Shown: one piece after another, positions 1 through 9,282 of the stretch
Position numbering within the stretch: the first letter of the stretch is position 1
Layout of the letters: every line of letters starts with the position of its first letter
Source of the DNA: Citrobacter sedlakii NBRC 105722
GTDB lineage: Bacteria; Pseudomonadota; Gammaproteobacteria; Enterobacterales; Enterobacteriaceae
Assembly: GCF_000759835.1 (NCBI RefSeq)
Contig: NZ_BBNB01000004.1
Span: forward strand, 1 to 64,000
DNA length: 64,000 nucleotides
Direction: 5' to 3'
The notes under the pieces: model-generated
What the model was told of the DNA's origin: nothing
Database searches by the model: none
What the model saw: only the letters and a program-made list of their open reading frames with translations
Position numbers and translations under genes: made by a program

Positions 1-40
1 GATATTCGCTTTATCTGTGGATTTCGTGCCAGCGGCGAGT

Positions 41-472
41 TTATTTGCCGCGAACCAGCGGAAGATTCTCGCCGCTCCAGCCAGCAACGCCTTCTTTCAG
101 CACGGACACTTTTTCAAAGCCTGCCTTGATGAGCGCGTTTGCCGCTTCCTGACACTGCATGCCGGAACCGTCGACCACGATCACCGGTTTGTCTTTGTGC
201 TTATCGAGTTCGCCCACGTTGTTCGCTTTGATTTCACTTGGCAGCAGGTTGATAGCGCCTGCGATATGGCCTTTACGGAAATCGTCACGCTGACGTAAAT
301 CGACAACAACGGCGTCTTCTTTGTTGATAAGACGCGTGGCTTCACCACGGGTGATGACCTTCACTTTTGAGGTCAGGCCTTTAAACGTGGTGAATAAAAC
401 CGCCACCAGTAACGCAATCCAGGCGATACTCAGTATGGGATGGCGACCAACAAATTGCATAATTTCTTGCAT
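41..472 (-). CDS. yibN: Rhodanese-like membrane protein YibN
   Basis: This is a single-domain rhodanese homologue of about 143 residues with one N-terminal membrane segment (roughly residues 8-26, [15 protein letters not shown]) and a cytoplasmic sulfurtransferase-like domain. The segment [19 protein letters not shown] carries the presumed active-site cysteine loop. I chose the ATG at 472 because it gives the usual family length; a start four codons upstream is possible. In E. coli the gene lies upstream of grxC-secB, which would lie off the left edge here. The physiological substrate is not known. Identity is secure from sequence and synteny. Confidence 0.93.
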   Translation of the reverse strand: MQEIMQFVGRHPILSIAWIALLVAVLFTTFKGLTSKVKVITRGEATRLINKEDAVVVDLRQRDDFRKGHIAGAINLLPSEIKANNVGELDKHKDKPVIVVDGSGMQCQEAANALIKAGFEKVSVLKEGVAGWSGENLPLVRGK

Positions 473-716
473 GGGGGGTAACAACTCCCGACTCAGTGAT
501 TAAAAACCAGGGAAGGAGTATACCTGCGCGATGGCGCAAATACAGCCAGCGCGTGCACTGGATTGCATTTTTGCGGGGCGCAATGGAAAAAATAGCGTAA
601 AACCGCGCCGTCCATGCGCCGCACGGCCCTATTATTTGATCTTCTGAGGCTATTTTATCGATTCAGCTGTAGTAAAATTACGCAAAATTTTTGTTTCTTT
701 AGTGTGAGGTTTCACA

Positions 717-2261
717 ATGTCGGTTTCGAAAAAACCTATGGTGCTGGTCATTCTCGATGGCTATGGTTACCGTGAAGAGAGCCAGGATAACGCCATTTTC
801 TCTGCGAAAACGCCCGTCATGGACGCGCTGTGGGCGCAACGTCCGCATACGCTGATTGACGCGTCCGGTCTGGAAGTGGGTCTGCCTGACCGTCAGATGG
901 GTAACTCAGAAGTAGGTCACGTTAACCTGGGCGCGGGCCGCATCGTGTATCAGGACCTGACGCGTCTGGATGTCGAAATTAAAGAACGTACCTTCTTTGC
1001 CAATCCGGTGCTGACCGCGGCGGTAGACCAGGCGAAAAACGCGGGTAAAGCGGTTCACATCATGGGCCTGCTCTCGGCGGGCGGCGTACACAGCCACGAA
1101 GACCACATCATGGCGATGGTGGAACTGGCCGCTGAACGCGGCGCGGAGAAAATCTACCTGCATGCGTTTCTCGACGGTCGCGACACCCCGCCGCGCAGCG
1201 CTGAATCCTCACTGAAAGCCTTCGAAGACAAGTTTGCCGCGCTGGGCAAAGGCCGCGTCGCTTCTATTATCGGACGTTATTACGCCATGGACCGCGACAA
1301 CCGCTGGGATCGCGTTGAACAGGCTTATGATCTGATGACCCTGGCAAAAGGCGAATTCCAGTACGCAACCGCGGTTGAAGGCCTGCAGGCCGCTTACGCC
1401 CGCGACGAAAACGATGAATTCGTTAAAGCGACCGTGATTCGTGCGGAAGGCCAGGCCGATGCGGCATTGGAAGACGGCGATGCGCTGATTTTCATGAACT
1501 TCCGTGCCGACCGCGCGCGTGAAATCACACGGGCATTCGTTAACACTGACTTCGACGGCTTTGCGCGTAAGAAAGTGGTTAACCTGAATTTTGTCATGCT
1601 GACCGAATACGCGGCGGACATCAAAACGGCCGTCGCCTACCCACCAGCCTCTCTGGCAAACACCTTCGGCGAGTGGATGGCGAAGAATGACAAAACCCAG
1701 TTGCGTATCTCCGAAACGGAAAAATACGCGCATGTGACTTTCTTCTTCAACGGCGGCGTGGAAGAGCCATTTGCCGGTGAAGAACGCATTTTGATTAATT
1801 CACCGAAAGTGGCGACCTACGATCTTCAGCCGGAAATGAGCTCTGCGGAGTTGACTGAAAAACTGGTCGCCGCTATCGAAAGCGGGAAGTACGATACCAT
1901 CATCTGTAACTACCCGAACGGCGATATGGTCGGTCATACCGGGGTGATGGAAGCAGCCGTGAAAGCAGTGGAAGCACTGGATCACTGCGTTGAGCAGGTC
2001 GCGAAAGCCGTTGAATCCGTTGGCGGACAGTTGCTGATCACTGCGGACCACGGTAACGCCGAGCAGATGCGCGATCCGGCGACGGGTCAGGCGCACACGG
2101 CGCACACGAACCTGCCGGTTCCGCTGATTTACGTGGGTGACAAAAACGTAAAAGCGGTGGAAGGCGGTAAACTTTCCGATATCGCGCCGACCATGCTGAC
2201 GCTGATGGGTATGGAAATCCCGCAAGAGATGACTGGTAAGCCGCTGTTCATCGTGGAATAA
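717..2261 (+). CDS. gpmI: 2,3-bisphosphoglycerate-independent phosphoglycerate mutase
   Basis: This cytoplasmic enzyme interconverts 3- and 2-phosphoglycerate in glycolysis and gluconeogenesis without a bisphosphoglycerate cofactor, using two manganese ions. The 514-residue length is normal. The catalytic serine lies in [10 protein letters not shown] (about residue 64), the N-terminal metal ligand in [10 protein letters not shown], and the C-terminal metal site in [11 protein letters not shown]. It is transcribed away from yibN, and envC follows 24 bp downstream as in E. coli, so co-transcription of gpmI-envC-yibQ is likely. Nothing is unusual about it. Confidence 0.97.
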   Translation: MSVSKKPMVLVILDGYGYREESQDNAIFSAKTPVMDALWAQRPHTLIDASGLEVGLPDRQMGNSEVGHVNLGAGRIVYQDLTRLDVEIKERTFFANPVLTAAVDQAKNAGKAVHIMGLLSAGGVHSHEDHIMAMVELAAERGAEKIYLHAFLDGRDTPPRSAESSLKAFEDKFAALGKGRVASIIGRYYAMDRDNRWDRVEQAYDLMTLAKGEFQYATAVEGLQAAYARDENDEFVKATVIRAEGQADAALEDGDALIFMNFRADRAREITRAFVNTDFDGFARKKVVNLNFVMLTEYAADIKTAVAYPPASLANTFGEWMAKNDKTQLRISETEKYAHVTFFFNGGVEEPFAGEERILINSPKVATYDLQPEMSSAELTEKLVAAIESGKYDTIICNYPNGDMVGHTGVMEAAVKAVEALDHCVEQVAKAVESVGGQLLITADHGNAEQMRDPATGQAHTAHTNLPVPLIYVGDKNVKAVEGGKLSDIAPTMLTLMGMEIPQEMTGKPLFIVE

Positions 2262-2285
2262 TCCCTCCCCATGAGGGGAAAGGCG

Positions 2286-3554
2286 ATGAATACCAAACAA
2301 GGGGTCATGAAAACGCAACGGTTTTCAGTCAGGCCCCTGATTTACGCCAGCGTGTTGAGCGCTGGCGTATTGTTGTGCGCCTTTTCCGCCCACGCGGATG
2401 ACCGCGATCAGCTCAAATCCATCCAGGCGGATATCGCCGCCAAAGAGCGCGCCGTGCGCCAGCAGCAGCAGCAGCGCGCAACCCTGCAAGCGCAGTTGAA
2501 AGCACAAGAAGAAGCGATTTCCGTCGCCGCGCGTAAACTGCGCGAAACCCAAAACACTCTCGCTCAGCTCAACAAGCAAATTGATGAGATGAACGCCTCT
2601 ATCGCGAAGCTGGAGCAGCAAAAAGCCAGCCAGGAACGCAGCCTCGCCGCACAGTTGGATGCGGCGTTTCGTCAGGGCGAGCATACCGGCATTCAGCTTA
2701 TCCTCAGTGGTGAAGAGAGCCAGCGCGGCCAGCGTTTACAGGCCTATTTCGGCTATCTGAACCAGGCGCGGCAAGAAACCATTACCGAGCTGAAGCAAAC
2801 CCGCGAGCAGGTCGCCGCACAACGCGCCGAGCTGGAAGAGAAGCAAAGCCAGCAACAGACGCTGTTATACGAACAGCGCGCCCAGCAGGCGAAGCTGGAG
2901 CAGGCGCGTAACGAACGGAAAAAAACGCTCGCCGGACTGGAGTCTTCCATCCAGCAAGGCCAGCAGCAGCTGAGCGAACTGCGCGCTAACGAATCCCGTC
3001 TGCGTAACAGCATTGCGCGAGCGGAGGCCGCCGCCAAAGCGCGGGCGGAACGCGAAGCGCGCGAGGCGGAAGCAGTACGTAATCGACAGAAAGAGGCGAC
3101 CCGTAAAGGCACCACCTATAAACCGACCGAAAGCGAGAAATCGCTGATGTCGCGCACCGGCGGTTTAGGCTCGCCGCGCGGTCAGGCTTATTGGCCGGTT
3201 CGCGGGCCAACGCTGCATCGATATGGCGAACGGCTGCAAGGTGAGCTACGTTGGAAAGGGATGGTTATCGGTGCGTCTGAAGGCACTGAAGTCAAAGCCA
3301 TTGCCGATGGTCGGGTGATTCTGGCGGACTGGCTGCAGGGCTACGGGCTGGTCGTCGTCGTCGAACACGGCAAGGGCGACATGAGCCTTTACGGCTATAA
3401 CCAGAGCGCGCTGGTCAGCGTGGGGACACAGGTTCGCGCCGGTCAGCCCATTGCGCTGGTCGGCAGCAGCGGGGGTCAGGGCAGACCGTCGCTCTATTTT
3501 GAAATCCGTCGCCAGGGTCAGGCCGTCAATCCACAGCCGTGGTTGGGAAGATAA
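2286..3554 (+). CDS. envC: Murein hydrolase activator EnvC
   Basis: EnvC is a periplasmic septal protein that activates the amidases AmiA and AmiB during daughter-cell separation and is recruited by FtsEX. The sequence shows a signal peptide (about residues 15-37, ending SAHA-DD), a long coiled coil rich in Gln, Arg and Glu (about 40-270) and a C-terminal LytM/M23-like domain (about 295-422). The LytM domain is of the degenerate type known for EnvC, which lacks the zinc-binding set and so acts as an activator rather than a peptidase. The ATG at 2286 follows a purine-rich Shine-Dalgarno sequence; ATG 2307 is an alternative. Confidence 0.95.
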   Translation: MNTKQGVMKTQRFSVRPLIYASVLSAGVLLCAFSAHADDRDQLKSIQADIAAKERAVRQQQQQRATLQAQLKAQEEAISVAARKLRETQNTLAQLNKQIDEMNASIAKLEQQKASQERSLAAQLDAAFRQGEHTGIQLILSGEESQRGQRLQAYFGYLNQARQETITELKQTREQVAAQRAELEEKQSQQQTLLYEQRAQQAKLEQARNERKKTLAGLESSIQQGQQQLSELRANESRLRNSIARAEAAAKARAEREAREAEAVRNRQKEATRKGTTYKPTESEKSLMSRTGGLGSPRGQAYWPVRGPTLHRYGERLQGELRWKGMVIGASEGTEVKAIADGRVILADWLQGYGLVVVVEHGKGDMSLYGYNQSALVSVGTQVRAGQPIALVGSSGGQGRPSLYFEIRRQGQAVNPQPWLGR

Positions 3555-3557
3555 GTT

Positions 3558-4517
3558 TTGCCTCACTTTCGTCGTACTGTTCTTTCATTCGCCAGCCTGC
3601 TGGCCTTCGCCTCCCCCGCTTTTGCTGGCAAACTCGCCATCGTGATCGACGATTTCGGCTACCGTCCGCATTATGAAAATCAGGTACTGGCGATGCCAGA
3701 CGCAATCTCCGTTGCGGTACTGCCTAATGCGCCTCACGCCCGCGAAATGGCGACCAAAGCACACAACAGCGGTCATGAGGTGTTGATTCACCTGCCGATG
3801 GCCCCTCTCAGTAAGCAGCCGCTGGAAAAAGACACGCTGCGCCCGGAGATGAGCAGCAATGAGATCGAACGTATTGTGCGCGAGGCGGTCAGCAAAGTTC
3901 CCTACGCTGTCGGGCTGAATAACCATATGGGCAGCGCGATGACCTCCAGCCTGTTTGGCATGCAGAAAGTGATGCAGGCGCTGGAACGCTACGATCTCTA
4001 TTTTCTCGACAGCATGACCATCGGCAATAGCCAGGCCATGCGCGCAGCGTCCGGTACGGGTGTGAAGGTTATCAAGCGCAAAGTGTTTCTCGACGACACG
4101 CAAAACGAAGCGGACATTCGCCGCCAGTTTAACCGCGCCGTCGCTCTGGCTCGTCGAAACGGGTCTGCGATCGCGATCGGACATCCGCATCCGTCAACGG
4201 TGCGTGTGCTCCAACAGATGGTGTATAACCTGCCAGCCGATATCACGTTGGTGCGTCCAAGCACCCTGCTTCACGAACCGCAGGTGGATACTTCGACGCC
4301 GAACCTGACCCCGCCGAAAAACAACGACGCGCCGCGTAATCCATTCCGCGGAGTGAAGGTGTGTAACGCGAAGAAGGCACCCGAACCAGTTTATACCGAC
4401 CGATTCTTCAGCGTCATAAGCGAAAGCATTCGTCAGAGCACGCTGGTCAGTTGGTACCAGCATCAGTGGCAGGGCTGGGGGAAGGCCCCCAGCAAGGGTG
4501 GCGTTAACCCAGGTTAA
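3558..4517 (+). CDS. yibQ: Divergent polysaccharide deacetylase-family protein YibQ
   Basis: This is a secreted protein of 319 residues from the YibQ (DUF610/divergent polysaccharide deacetylase) family. An N-terminal signal peptide (about residues 1-23, ending PAFAGK) is followed by a deacetylase-like fold with the motifs VIDDFGYR, LIHLPMAP and AIGHPHPSTV. The start is TTG, three bases after envC stops, which implies translational coupling. The function in E. coli is undefined, though proximity to envC suggests envelope polysaccharide or peptidoglycan work (inference). Its 3' end overlaps the convergent waaH by 14 bp. Confidence 0.92.
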   Translation: MPHFRRTVLSFASLLAFASPAFAGKLAIVIDDFGYRPHYENQVLAMPDAISVAVLPNAPHAREMATKAHNSGHEVLIHLPMAPLSKQPLEKDTLRPEMSSNEIERIVREAVSKVPYAVGLNNHMGSAMTSSLFGMQKVMQALERYDLYFLDSMTIGNSQAMRAASGTGVKVIKRKVFLDDTQNEADIRRQFNRAVALARRNGSAIAIGHPHPSTVRVLQQMVYNLPADITLVRPSTLLHEPQVDTSTPNLTPPKNNDAPRNPFRGVKVCNAKKAPEPVYTDRFFSVISESIRQSTLVSWYQHQWQGWGKAPSKGGVNPG

Positions 4518-5538
4518 GGGCTTGACGGGCGGTGCGATGGTGCGAGCGTGTTTTGTCGCGCCAGCGATAAAGTCGTAGAGACCACAGCAGCGCCTGATAC
4601 GCGACCTTCGCGCTACGCACGTTCAGTATCATCCGTTTATACATGCCCGAGGTGAAAATCTCGGCAATCATGCGTTGACGCGTCAATATATCCGGCTCTT
4701 TGCGTACAGCATGACACACGCGTAATGCTTCATACGTTATTTGCTGACGAAACTCCGGATAAAGGGTAATTCGGTCGGCATAATCGCGATTCAGCTTTTC
4801 CAGTAAGCGGGTGATTTTAATATAATGGCGCTGATAATTAAGGTTTTTATTGCCCTGTCGTTTTAAACGACTAACGGAATTATCATGCAGGAAATATTTA
4901 TATAATGACTCTTCGGTATAGCGTGCGCGACGGGCATTAAACATAAACTCTGTGGTCCACACGATATCCTGATGATGTAATCCCGGAATAAATCTGATGT
5001 TATTTTTTTCAATCACGTCGCGGCGATAAACCCCCATCCATACCACGTGCGTCCAGCGCCGAGAAGACAGCGCCATACGGAGCCAGTCCGGACCCGTTAA
5101 TACACCTGTTGAGCGAATACGATCGGTGGGAATAGATTGCCAGGTGTCGCCGGAGGAACGTTCGCTCCAGTCCGCATTACATTGCGCGACGTCGAGATTA
5201 TCTTCCAGCGCCATCGTCATCAGCGTTTCGTACATGTGAGGATAAACCAGATCATCCGCATCGACGAAAGCGATATATTGCCCGGTGGCGGCGGCCATTC
5301 CCCGGTTACGTGCGACCGACGCCCCGGCATTGGCCTGATGCAGCAGGCGAACGTGTGGGTAGTTTTCGGCGTAATGCGTTGCTATTTCAACAGAGTTATC
5401 CGTTGAACCATCATTAACAATAATTATTTCCAGGGCAGTCCATGTTTGCGCGATGAGTGATTCCATGCAGGCTTTGAAATCATTACCCGCATTATAAAGC
5501 GGGATAATGACGCTGAGTCTGTTTGTACTATTCATCAT
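4504..5538 (-). CDS. waaH: LPS core glycosyltransferase WaaH (YibD)
   Basis: This is a GT2-family (GT-A fold) glycosyltransferase of 344 residues. The N-terminus has SVIIPLYNAG, then IIIVNDGSTDNS and the metal-binding motif VDADD, all classic for the family. In E. coli the homologue adds glucuronic acid to the outer heptose (HepIII) of the LPS core when PhoB is active, and Salmonella yibD is reported as PmrA-regulated. A strong PmrA-box match lies just upstream here. The gene stands alone, convergent with yibQ, which it overlaps by 14 bp. The two adjacent ATG codons make 5538 or 5535 equally possible. Confidence 0.9.
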   Translation of the reverse strand: MMNSTNRLSVIIPLYNAGNDFKACMESLIAQTWTALEIIIVNDGSTDNSVEIATHYAENYPHVRLLHQANAGASVARNRGMAAATGQYIAFVDADDLVYPHMYETLMTMALEDNLDVAQCNADWSERSSGDTWQSIPTDRIRSTGVLTGPDWLRMALSSRRWTHVVWMGVYRRDVIEKNNIRFIPGLHHQDIVWTTEFMFNARRARYTEESLYKYFLHDNSVSRLKRQGNKNLNYQRHYIKITRLLEKLNRDYADRITLYPEFRQQITYEALRVCHAVRKEPDILTRQRMIAEIFTSGMYKRMILNVRSAKVAYQALLWSLRLYRWRDKTRSHHRTARQALNLG

Positions 5539-5585
5539 AAATTACCGATTACCTCTGAAGTTACCCGCCTTTGTACAGCCTTAGT

Positions 5586-5602
5586 GTTAAGAAACAATTA
5601 AG
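5586..5602 (-). promoter_or_regulatory. Probable PmrA box upstream of waaH
   Basis: Read on the minus strand the site is CTTAAT-TGTTT-CTTAAC, a direct repeat with 5-bp spacer matching the YTTAAK-N5-YTTAAK pattern of PmrA (BasR) sites at 11 of 12 positions. It lies 48-64 bp before the waaH start codon in the orientation expected for activation, the second half-site falling near a -35 position. This would link waaH to PmrAB signals (high iron, mild acid, polymyxin via PmrD). The match is seen; the regulation is inferred. Confidence 0.7.
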
Positions 5603-5741
5603 GCTGGTGCATACTATTTTTAAACGTTGACGGTAACGGCAGAATAAAGCGTTGGAATGAACAGCAAAATCAGACTAGTGAGTAATTACGTAATATTTAT
5701 GACAATGACAAAACTTTACAGGATTTCAGATATTGCCGAAT

Positions 5742-5768
5742 AAAAAGGCCGGAAAACACCGGCCTTTT
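5742..5768 (-). terminator. Rho-independent terminator after tdh
   Basis: A perfect 10-bp stem (AAAAGGCCGG / CCGGCCTTTT) with a 6-base loop sits six bases beyond the tdh stop codon and ends in a U-run on the minus-strand transcript. It should end the kbl-tdh message. Confidence 0.9.
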
Positions 5769-5773
5769 GACGA

Positions 5774-6799
5774 TTAATCCCAGCTCAGGATGACTTTCCC
5801 CGACTGACCTGAACGCATCGCGTCAAAGCCCTTCTGGAAGTCATCAATCGAGAAACGGTGGGTGATGACAGGAGAAAGATCCAGACCCGACTGGATCAGC
5901 GCCGCCATCTTGTACCAGGTTTCAAACATCTCGCGGCCATAAATGCCTTTGATGAAGAGCCCTTTAAAGATCACTTTCGTCCAGTCGATTGACATGTCAG
6001 AGGGCGGGATCCCCAGCATCGCGATGCGACCACCGTGGTTCATGGTATCAAGCATGGTGCGGAACGCCGGCGGCGCGCCAGACATTTCCAGCCCCACATC
6101 GAAGCCTTCGGTCATCCCCAACGCTTCCATCACGTCGGTGAGACTCTCCTGCGCCACGTTAACCGCACGGGTAATACCCATTTTACGCGCCAGGTCCAGA
6201 CGGTATTCGTTAACGTCGGTGATGACGACGTTGCGTGCCCCGACATGTTTCGCCACCGCTGCCGCCATAATCCCGATAGGACCCGCGCCGGAAACCAGCA
6301 CATCCTCGCCCACCAGATCGAACGACAGCGCCGTGTGCACCGCATTACCGAACGGGTCAAAGATAGACGCCAGATCGTCAGAAATATTGTCCGGGATTTT
6401 GAAGGCGTTGAATGCCGGGATCACCAGATATTCGGCGAAGCAGCCTGGGCGGTTCACGCCCACGCCGGTCGTGTTGCGGCACAGGTGCGTACGGCCACCG
6501 CGGCAGTTACGGCAGTGCCCACAGGTAATGTGTCCTTCGCCAGAGACGCGGTCGCCAATTTTAAAGCCTTTGACTTCCTGACCGATACCGACCACTTCGC
6601 CGACGTATTCGTGCCCGACAACCATAGGTACCGGGATGGTTTTTTGCGACCACTCATCCCAGTTGTAGATGTGAACGTCAGTGCCGCAGATGGCTGTTTT
6701 ACGGATTTTAATCAGCAGATCGTTGTGTCCGACTTCCGGTTCAGGAACGTCGGTCATCCAGATGCCCTCTTCCGCTTTCAGTTTGGATAACGCTTTCAT
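5774..6799 (-). CDS. tdh: L-threonine 3-dehydrogenase
   Basis: This NAD-dependent, zinc-containing medium-chain dehydrogenase oxidises L-threonine to 2-amino-3-ketobutyrate, the substrate of Kbl. Visible features are the catalytic zinc cysteine in AICGTDVH (Cys38 region), the structural zinc cluster [15 protein letters not shown] and the Rossmann motif SGAGPIGIM. The length of 341 residues is exactly that of the E. coli enzyme. It starts 9 bp after kbl ends, so the two form a kbl-tdh operon for threonine to glycine conversion. A strong terminator follows. Confidence 0.97.
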   Translation of the reverse strand: MKALSKLKAEEGIWMTDVPEPEVGHNDLLIKIRKTAICGTDVHIYNWDEWSQKTIPVPMVVGHEYVGEVVGIGQEVKGFKIGDRVSGEGHITCGHCRNCRGGRTHLCRNTTGVGVNRPGCFAEYLVIPAFNAFKIPDNISDDLASIFDPFGNAVHTALSFDLVGEDVLVSGAGPIGIMAAAVAKHVGARNVVITDVNEYRLDLARKMGITRAVNVAQESLTDVMEALGMTEGFDVGLEMSGAPPAFRTMLDTMNHGGRIAMLGIPPSDMSIDWTKVIFKGLFIKGIYGREMFETWYKMAALIQSGLDLSPVITHRFSIDDFQKGFDAMRSGQSGKVILSWD

Positions 6800-6808
6800 C
6801 TTTGATCC

Positions 6809-8005
6809 TCAGGCAATAACGCCCAGTTGTTTACCTATGCGCGTGAACGCCTCAACCGCGCGCGTGATTTGCTCCGGCGTATGGGCGGCGGACATCTGGG
6901 TACGAATGCGCGCCTGGCCTTTCGGCACCACCGGATAGAAGAATCCTGTTACGTAAATACCCTCTTTTTGCAGCTCACGGGCAAATTGTTGCGCCACCAC
7001 CGCATCGCCCAGCATCACCGGAATGATGGCGTGGTCGGCGCCCGCAAGGGTGAAACCTGCCGCAGACATCTGCTCGCGGAACTGGCGCGCGTTCGCCCAC
7101 AGGCGGTCGCGCAGCTCGCCGCCGGATTCCACCATCTCCAGTACTTTTATGGAGGCGGCGACAATCGCCGGCGCCAGAGAGTTGGAGAACAGATACGGAC
7201 GGGAGCGCTGACGCAACCATTCCACCACCTCTTTACGCGCCGCAGTGTAGCCGCCAGACGCGCCGCCGAGCGCTTTGCCCAACGTCCCGGTGATGATGTC
7301 CACGCGTCCCATCACGTCGCAATACTCATGGGAGCCACGCCCGTTTTCACCCACGAAGCCCACCGCGTGAGAGTCATCAACCATCACCAGCGCGTCGTAT
7401 TTATCCGCCAGGTCGCAGACGCCTTTCAGGTTGGCGATCACACCATCCATCGAGAACACGCCGTCGGTAGCGATCAGTACATGACGGGCCCCGGCTTCAC
7501 GCGCTTCTTTCAGGCGAGCTTCCAGTTCGGCCATATCATTGTTGGCATAGCGGAAGCGTTTCGCTTTACATAAACGCACGCCGTCGATAATAGAGGCGTG
7601 GTTCAGGGCGTCGGAGATAATCGCGTCTTCTGCGCCCAGCAGCGTTTCGAACAGGCCGCCGTTGGCGTCGAAGCAGGAGGAGTAGAGGATGGCATCTTCC
7701 ATTCCCAGGAAGTTTGCCAGCTTTTGCTCAAGGTGCTTGTGGCTGTCCTGGGTACCGCAAATAAAGCGCACCGAGGCCATACCAAACCCGTGAGAATCCA
7801 TTCCTGCTTTTGCCGCCGCAATCAGTTCAGGGTGGTTAGCCAACCCGAGATAGTTGTTGGCGCAGAAGTTAATGACGTGGCTTCCATCCGCCACAGTGAT
7901 ATCTGCCTGCTGAGCAGACGTGATAATGCGCTCTTCTTTAAACAATCCTTCCGCCCGGGCGGTTTCCAGATCGTTGGTTAACTGTTTGTAAAAATCCCCA
8001 CGCAT
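6809..8005 (-). CDS. kbl: 2-amino-3-ketobutyrate CoA ligase
   Basis: Kbl is a PLP-dependent alpha-oxoamine synthase that cleaves 2-amino-3-ketobutyrate with CoA to glycine and acetyl-CoA. The PLP lysine is in [14 protein letters not shown] (about residue 244). Other family motifs are [10 protein letters not shown] and [11 protein letters not shown]. At 398 residues it is full length. It is the first gene of the kbl-tdh operon and is divergent from hldD across a 214-bp spacer that must hold both promoters. Confidence 0.97.
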   Translation of the reverse strand: MRGDFYKQLTNDLETARAEGLFKEERIITSAQQADITVADGSHVINFCANNYLGLANHPELIAAAKAGMDSHGFGMASVRFICGTQDSHKHLEQKLANFLGMEDAILYSSCFDANGGLFETLLGAEDAIISDALNHASIIDGVRLCKAKRFRYANNDMAELEARLKEAREAGARHVLIATDGVFSMDGVIANLKGVCDLADKYDALVMVDDSHAVGFVGENGRGSHEYCDVMGRVDIITGTLGKALGGASGGYTAARKEVVEWLRQRSRPYLFSNSLAPAIVAASIKVLEMVESGGELRDRLWANARQFREQMSAAGFTLAGADHAIIPVMLGDAVVAQQFARELQKEGIYVTGFFYPVVPKGQARIRTQMSAAHTPEQITRAVEAFTRIGKQLGVIA

Positions 8006-8219
8006 TGCGATTCTCCAGACTGGGCAAATTTCAGCACATCTTACCTAACCCTGGACGCTGATACGAGATGACGCATTAGCACTTCTTTAAAATGCAGGAT
8101 AAATCACGCGTACCCACACGCGTAATCGGTGAATGGCTGAAGCCAGGGCCAGGTAGTGATATGATAGAAGTATTCGTGTCCGAGATAGTCTCTGACTCCA
8201 TAATTCATAGGTTACAGTT

Positions 8220-9200
8220 ATGATCATCGTTACCGGCGGCGCGGGTTTTATCGGCAGCAACATCGTTAAGGCCCTGAATGATAAAGGCATCACCGATATC
8301 CTGGTGGTGGACAACCTGAAAGACGGCACCAAGTTTGTGAACCTGGTGGATCTGAACATTGCCGACTATATGGATAAAGAAGATTTCTTAATCCAGATTA
8401 TGGCGGGCGAAGAGTTTGGCGAGGTAGAGGCCATTTTCCACGAAGGCGCGTGTTCCTCCACGACCGAGTGGGACGGCAAGTACATGATGGACAATAACTA
8501 TCAGTACTCCAAAGAGCTGCTGCACTACTGCCTGGAGCGTGAAATTCCGTTCCTGTACGCCTCTTCCGCCGCCACCTACGGCGGACGCACCTCTGATTTC
8601 ATCGAATCCCGCGAATATGAGCAGCCGCTGAACGTTTACGGCTATTCCAAGTTCCTGTTTGATGAGTACGTACGCCAGATCCTGCCAGAAGCGAACTCCC
8701 AGATTGTTGGCTTCCGCTACTTCAACGTTTACGGTCCGCGCGAAGGCCACAAAGGCAGCATGGCGAGCGTGGCGTTCCACCTGAACACCCAGTTGAATAA
8801 TGGCGAAAGCCCGAAACTGTTTGAAGGCAGCGACGGCTTCAAGCGTGACTTTGTTTACGTGGGCGATGTGGCGGATGTGAACCTGTGGTTCTGGGGAAAC
8901 GGCGTGTCCGGTATCTATAACCTCGGCACCGGTCGTGCAGAATCTTTCCAGGCCGTGGCTGACGCGACGCTGGCTTTCCATAAAAAAGGCGAGATTGAGT
9001 ACATCCCGTTCCCGGAAAAACTGAAGGGCCGCTACCAGGCGTTCACCCAGGCGGATCTGACGAATCTGCGCGCTGCGGGCTACGACAAGCCGTTTAAGAC
9101 CGTTGCCGAAGGCGTAACGGAGTATATGGCCTGGCTGAACCGCGACAGCGATACAAATTCACAAAATCATTCGAGCGGTATCAAGGCGGCAACTAAGTGA
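8220..9200 (+). CDS. hldD: ADP-L-glycero-D-manno-heptose 6-epimerase, with an extended C-terminus
   Basis: HldD converts ADP-D,D-heptose to ADP-L,D-heptose, the heptose donor for the LPS inner core. It is an extended short-chain dehydrogenase with the nucleotide motif GGAGFIGSN at residue 7 and the catalytic pair in YGYSK. At 326 residues it is about 16 longer than the 310-residue E. coli enzyme. The normal end is near WLNRD (residue 309); the remaining tail, [15 protein letters not shown] and flanks, appears to be encoded by an inserted ERIC element. It heads the hldD-waaF-waaC-waaL operon. Confidence 0.96.
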   Translation: MIIVTGGAGFIGSNIVKALNDKGITDILVVDNLKDGTKFVNLVDLNIADYMDKEDFLIQIMAGEEFGEVEAIFHEGACSSTTEWDGKYMMDNNYQYSKELLHYCLEREIPFLYASSAATYGGRTSDFIESREYEQPLNVYGYSKFLFDEYVRQILPEANSQIVGFRYFNVYGPREGHKGSMASVAFHLNTQLNNGESPKLFEGSDGFKRDFVYVGDVADVNLWFWGNGVSGIYNLGTGRAESFQAVADATLAFHKKGEIEYIPFPEKLKGRYQAFTQADLTNLRAAGYDKPFKTVAEGVTEYMAWLNRDSDTNSQNHSSGIKAATK

Positions 9201-9282
9201 ATCTCCGGTCACTTACTAAAGTAAGTGACCGGAGTGAACGCAGGCAGCCAACGCAGAGACAGCTTGAAGGATGAAGTGAATG
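9150..9282 (+). repeat. ERIC element at the hldD-waaF junction
   Basis: The region matches the Enterobacterial Repetitive Intergenic Consensus. Its centre is a perfect 15-bp inverted repeat (9203-9217 against 9220-9234, two-base loop), the right half contains GCAGCCAACGCA and AGCTTGAAG (ERIC hallmarks), and the left half contains ATTCGAG and AAGGCGGCAA. It covers the last codons of hldD, the 79-bp spacer and the waaF ribosome-binding site, ending around the waaF ATG. Edges are approximate because I aligned it from memory of the consensus. The central hairpin would form in the polycistronic mRNA. Confidence 0.82.

Noticed and set aside
2286-3554. envC as a broken peptidase because its LytM zinc ligands look incomplete
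   Set aside because: Loss of the metal site is normal for EnvC, which activates amidases rather than cutting peptidoglycan.
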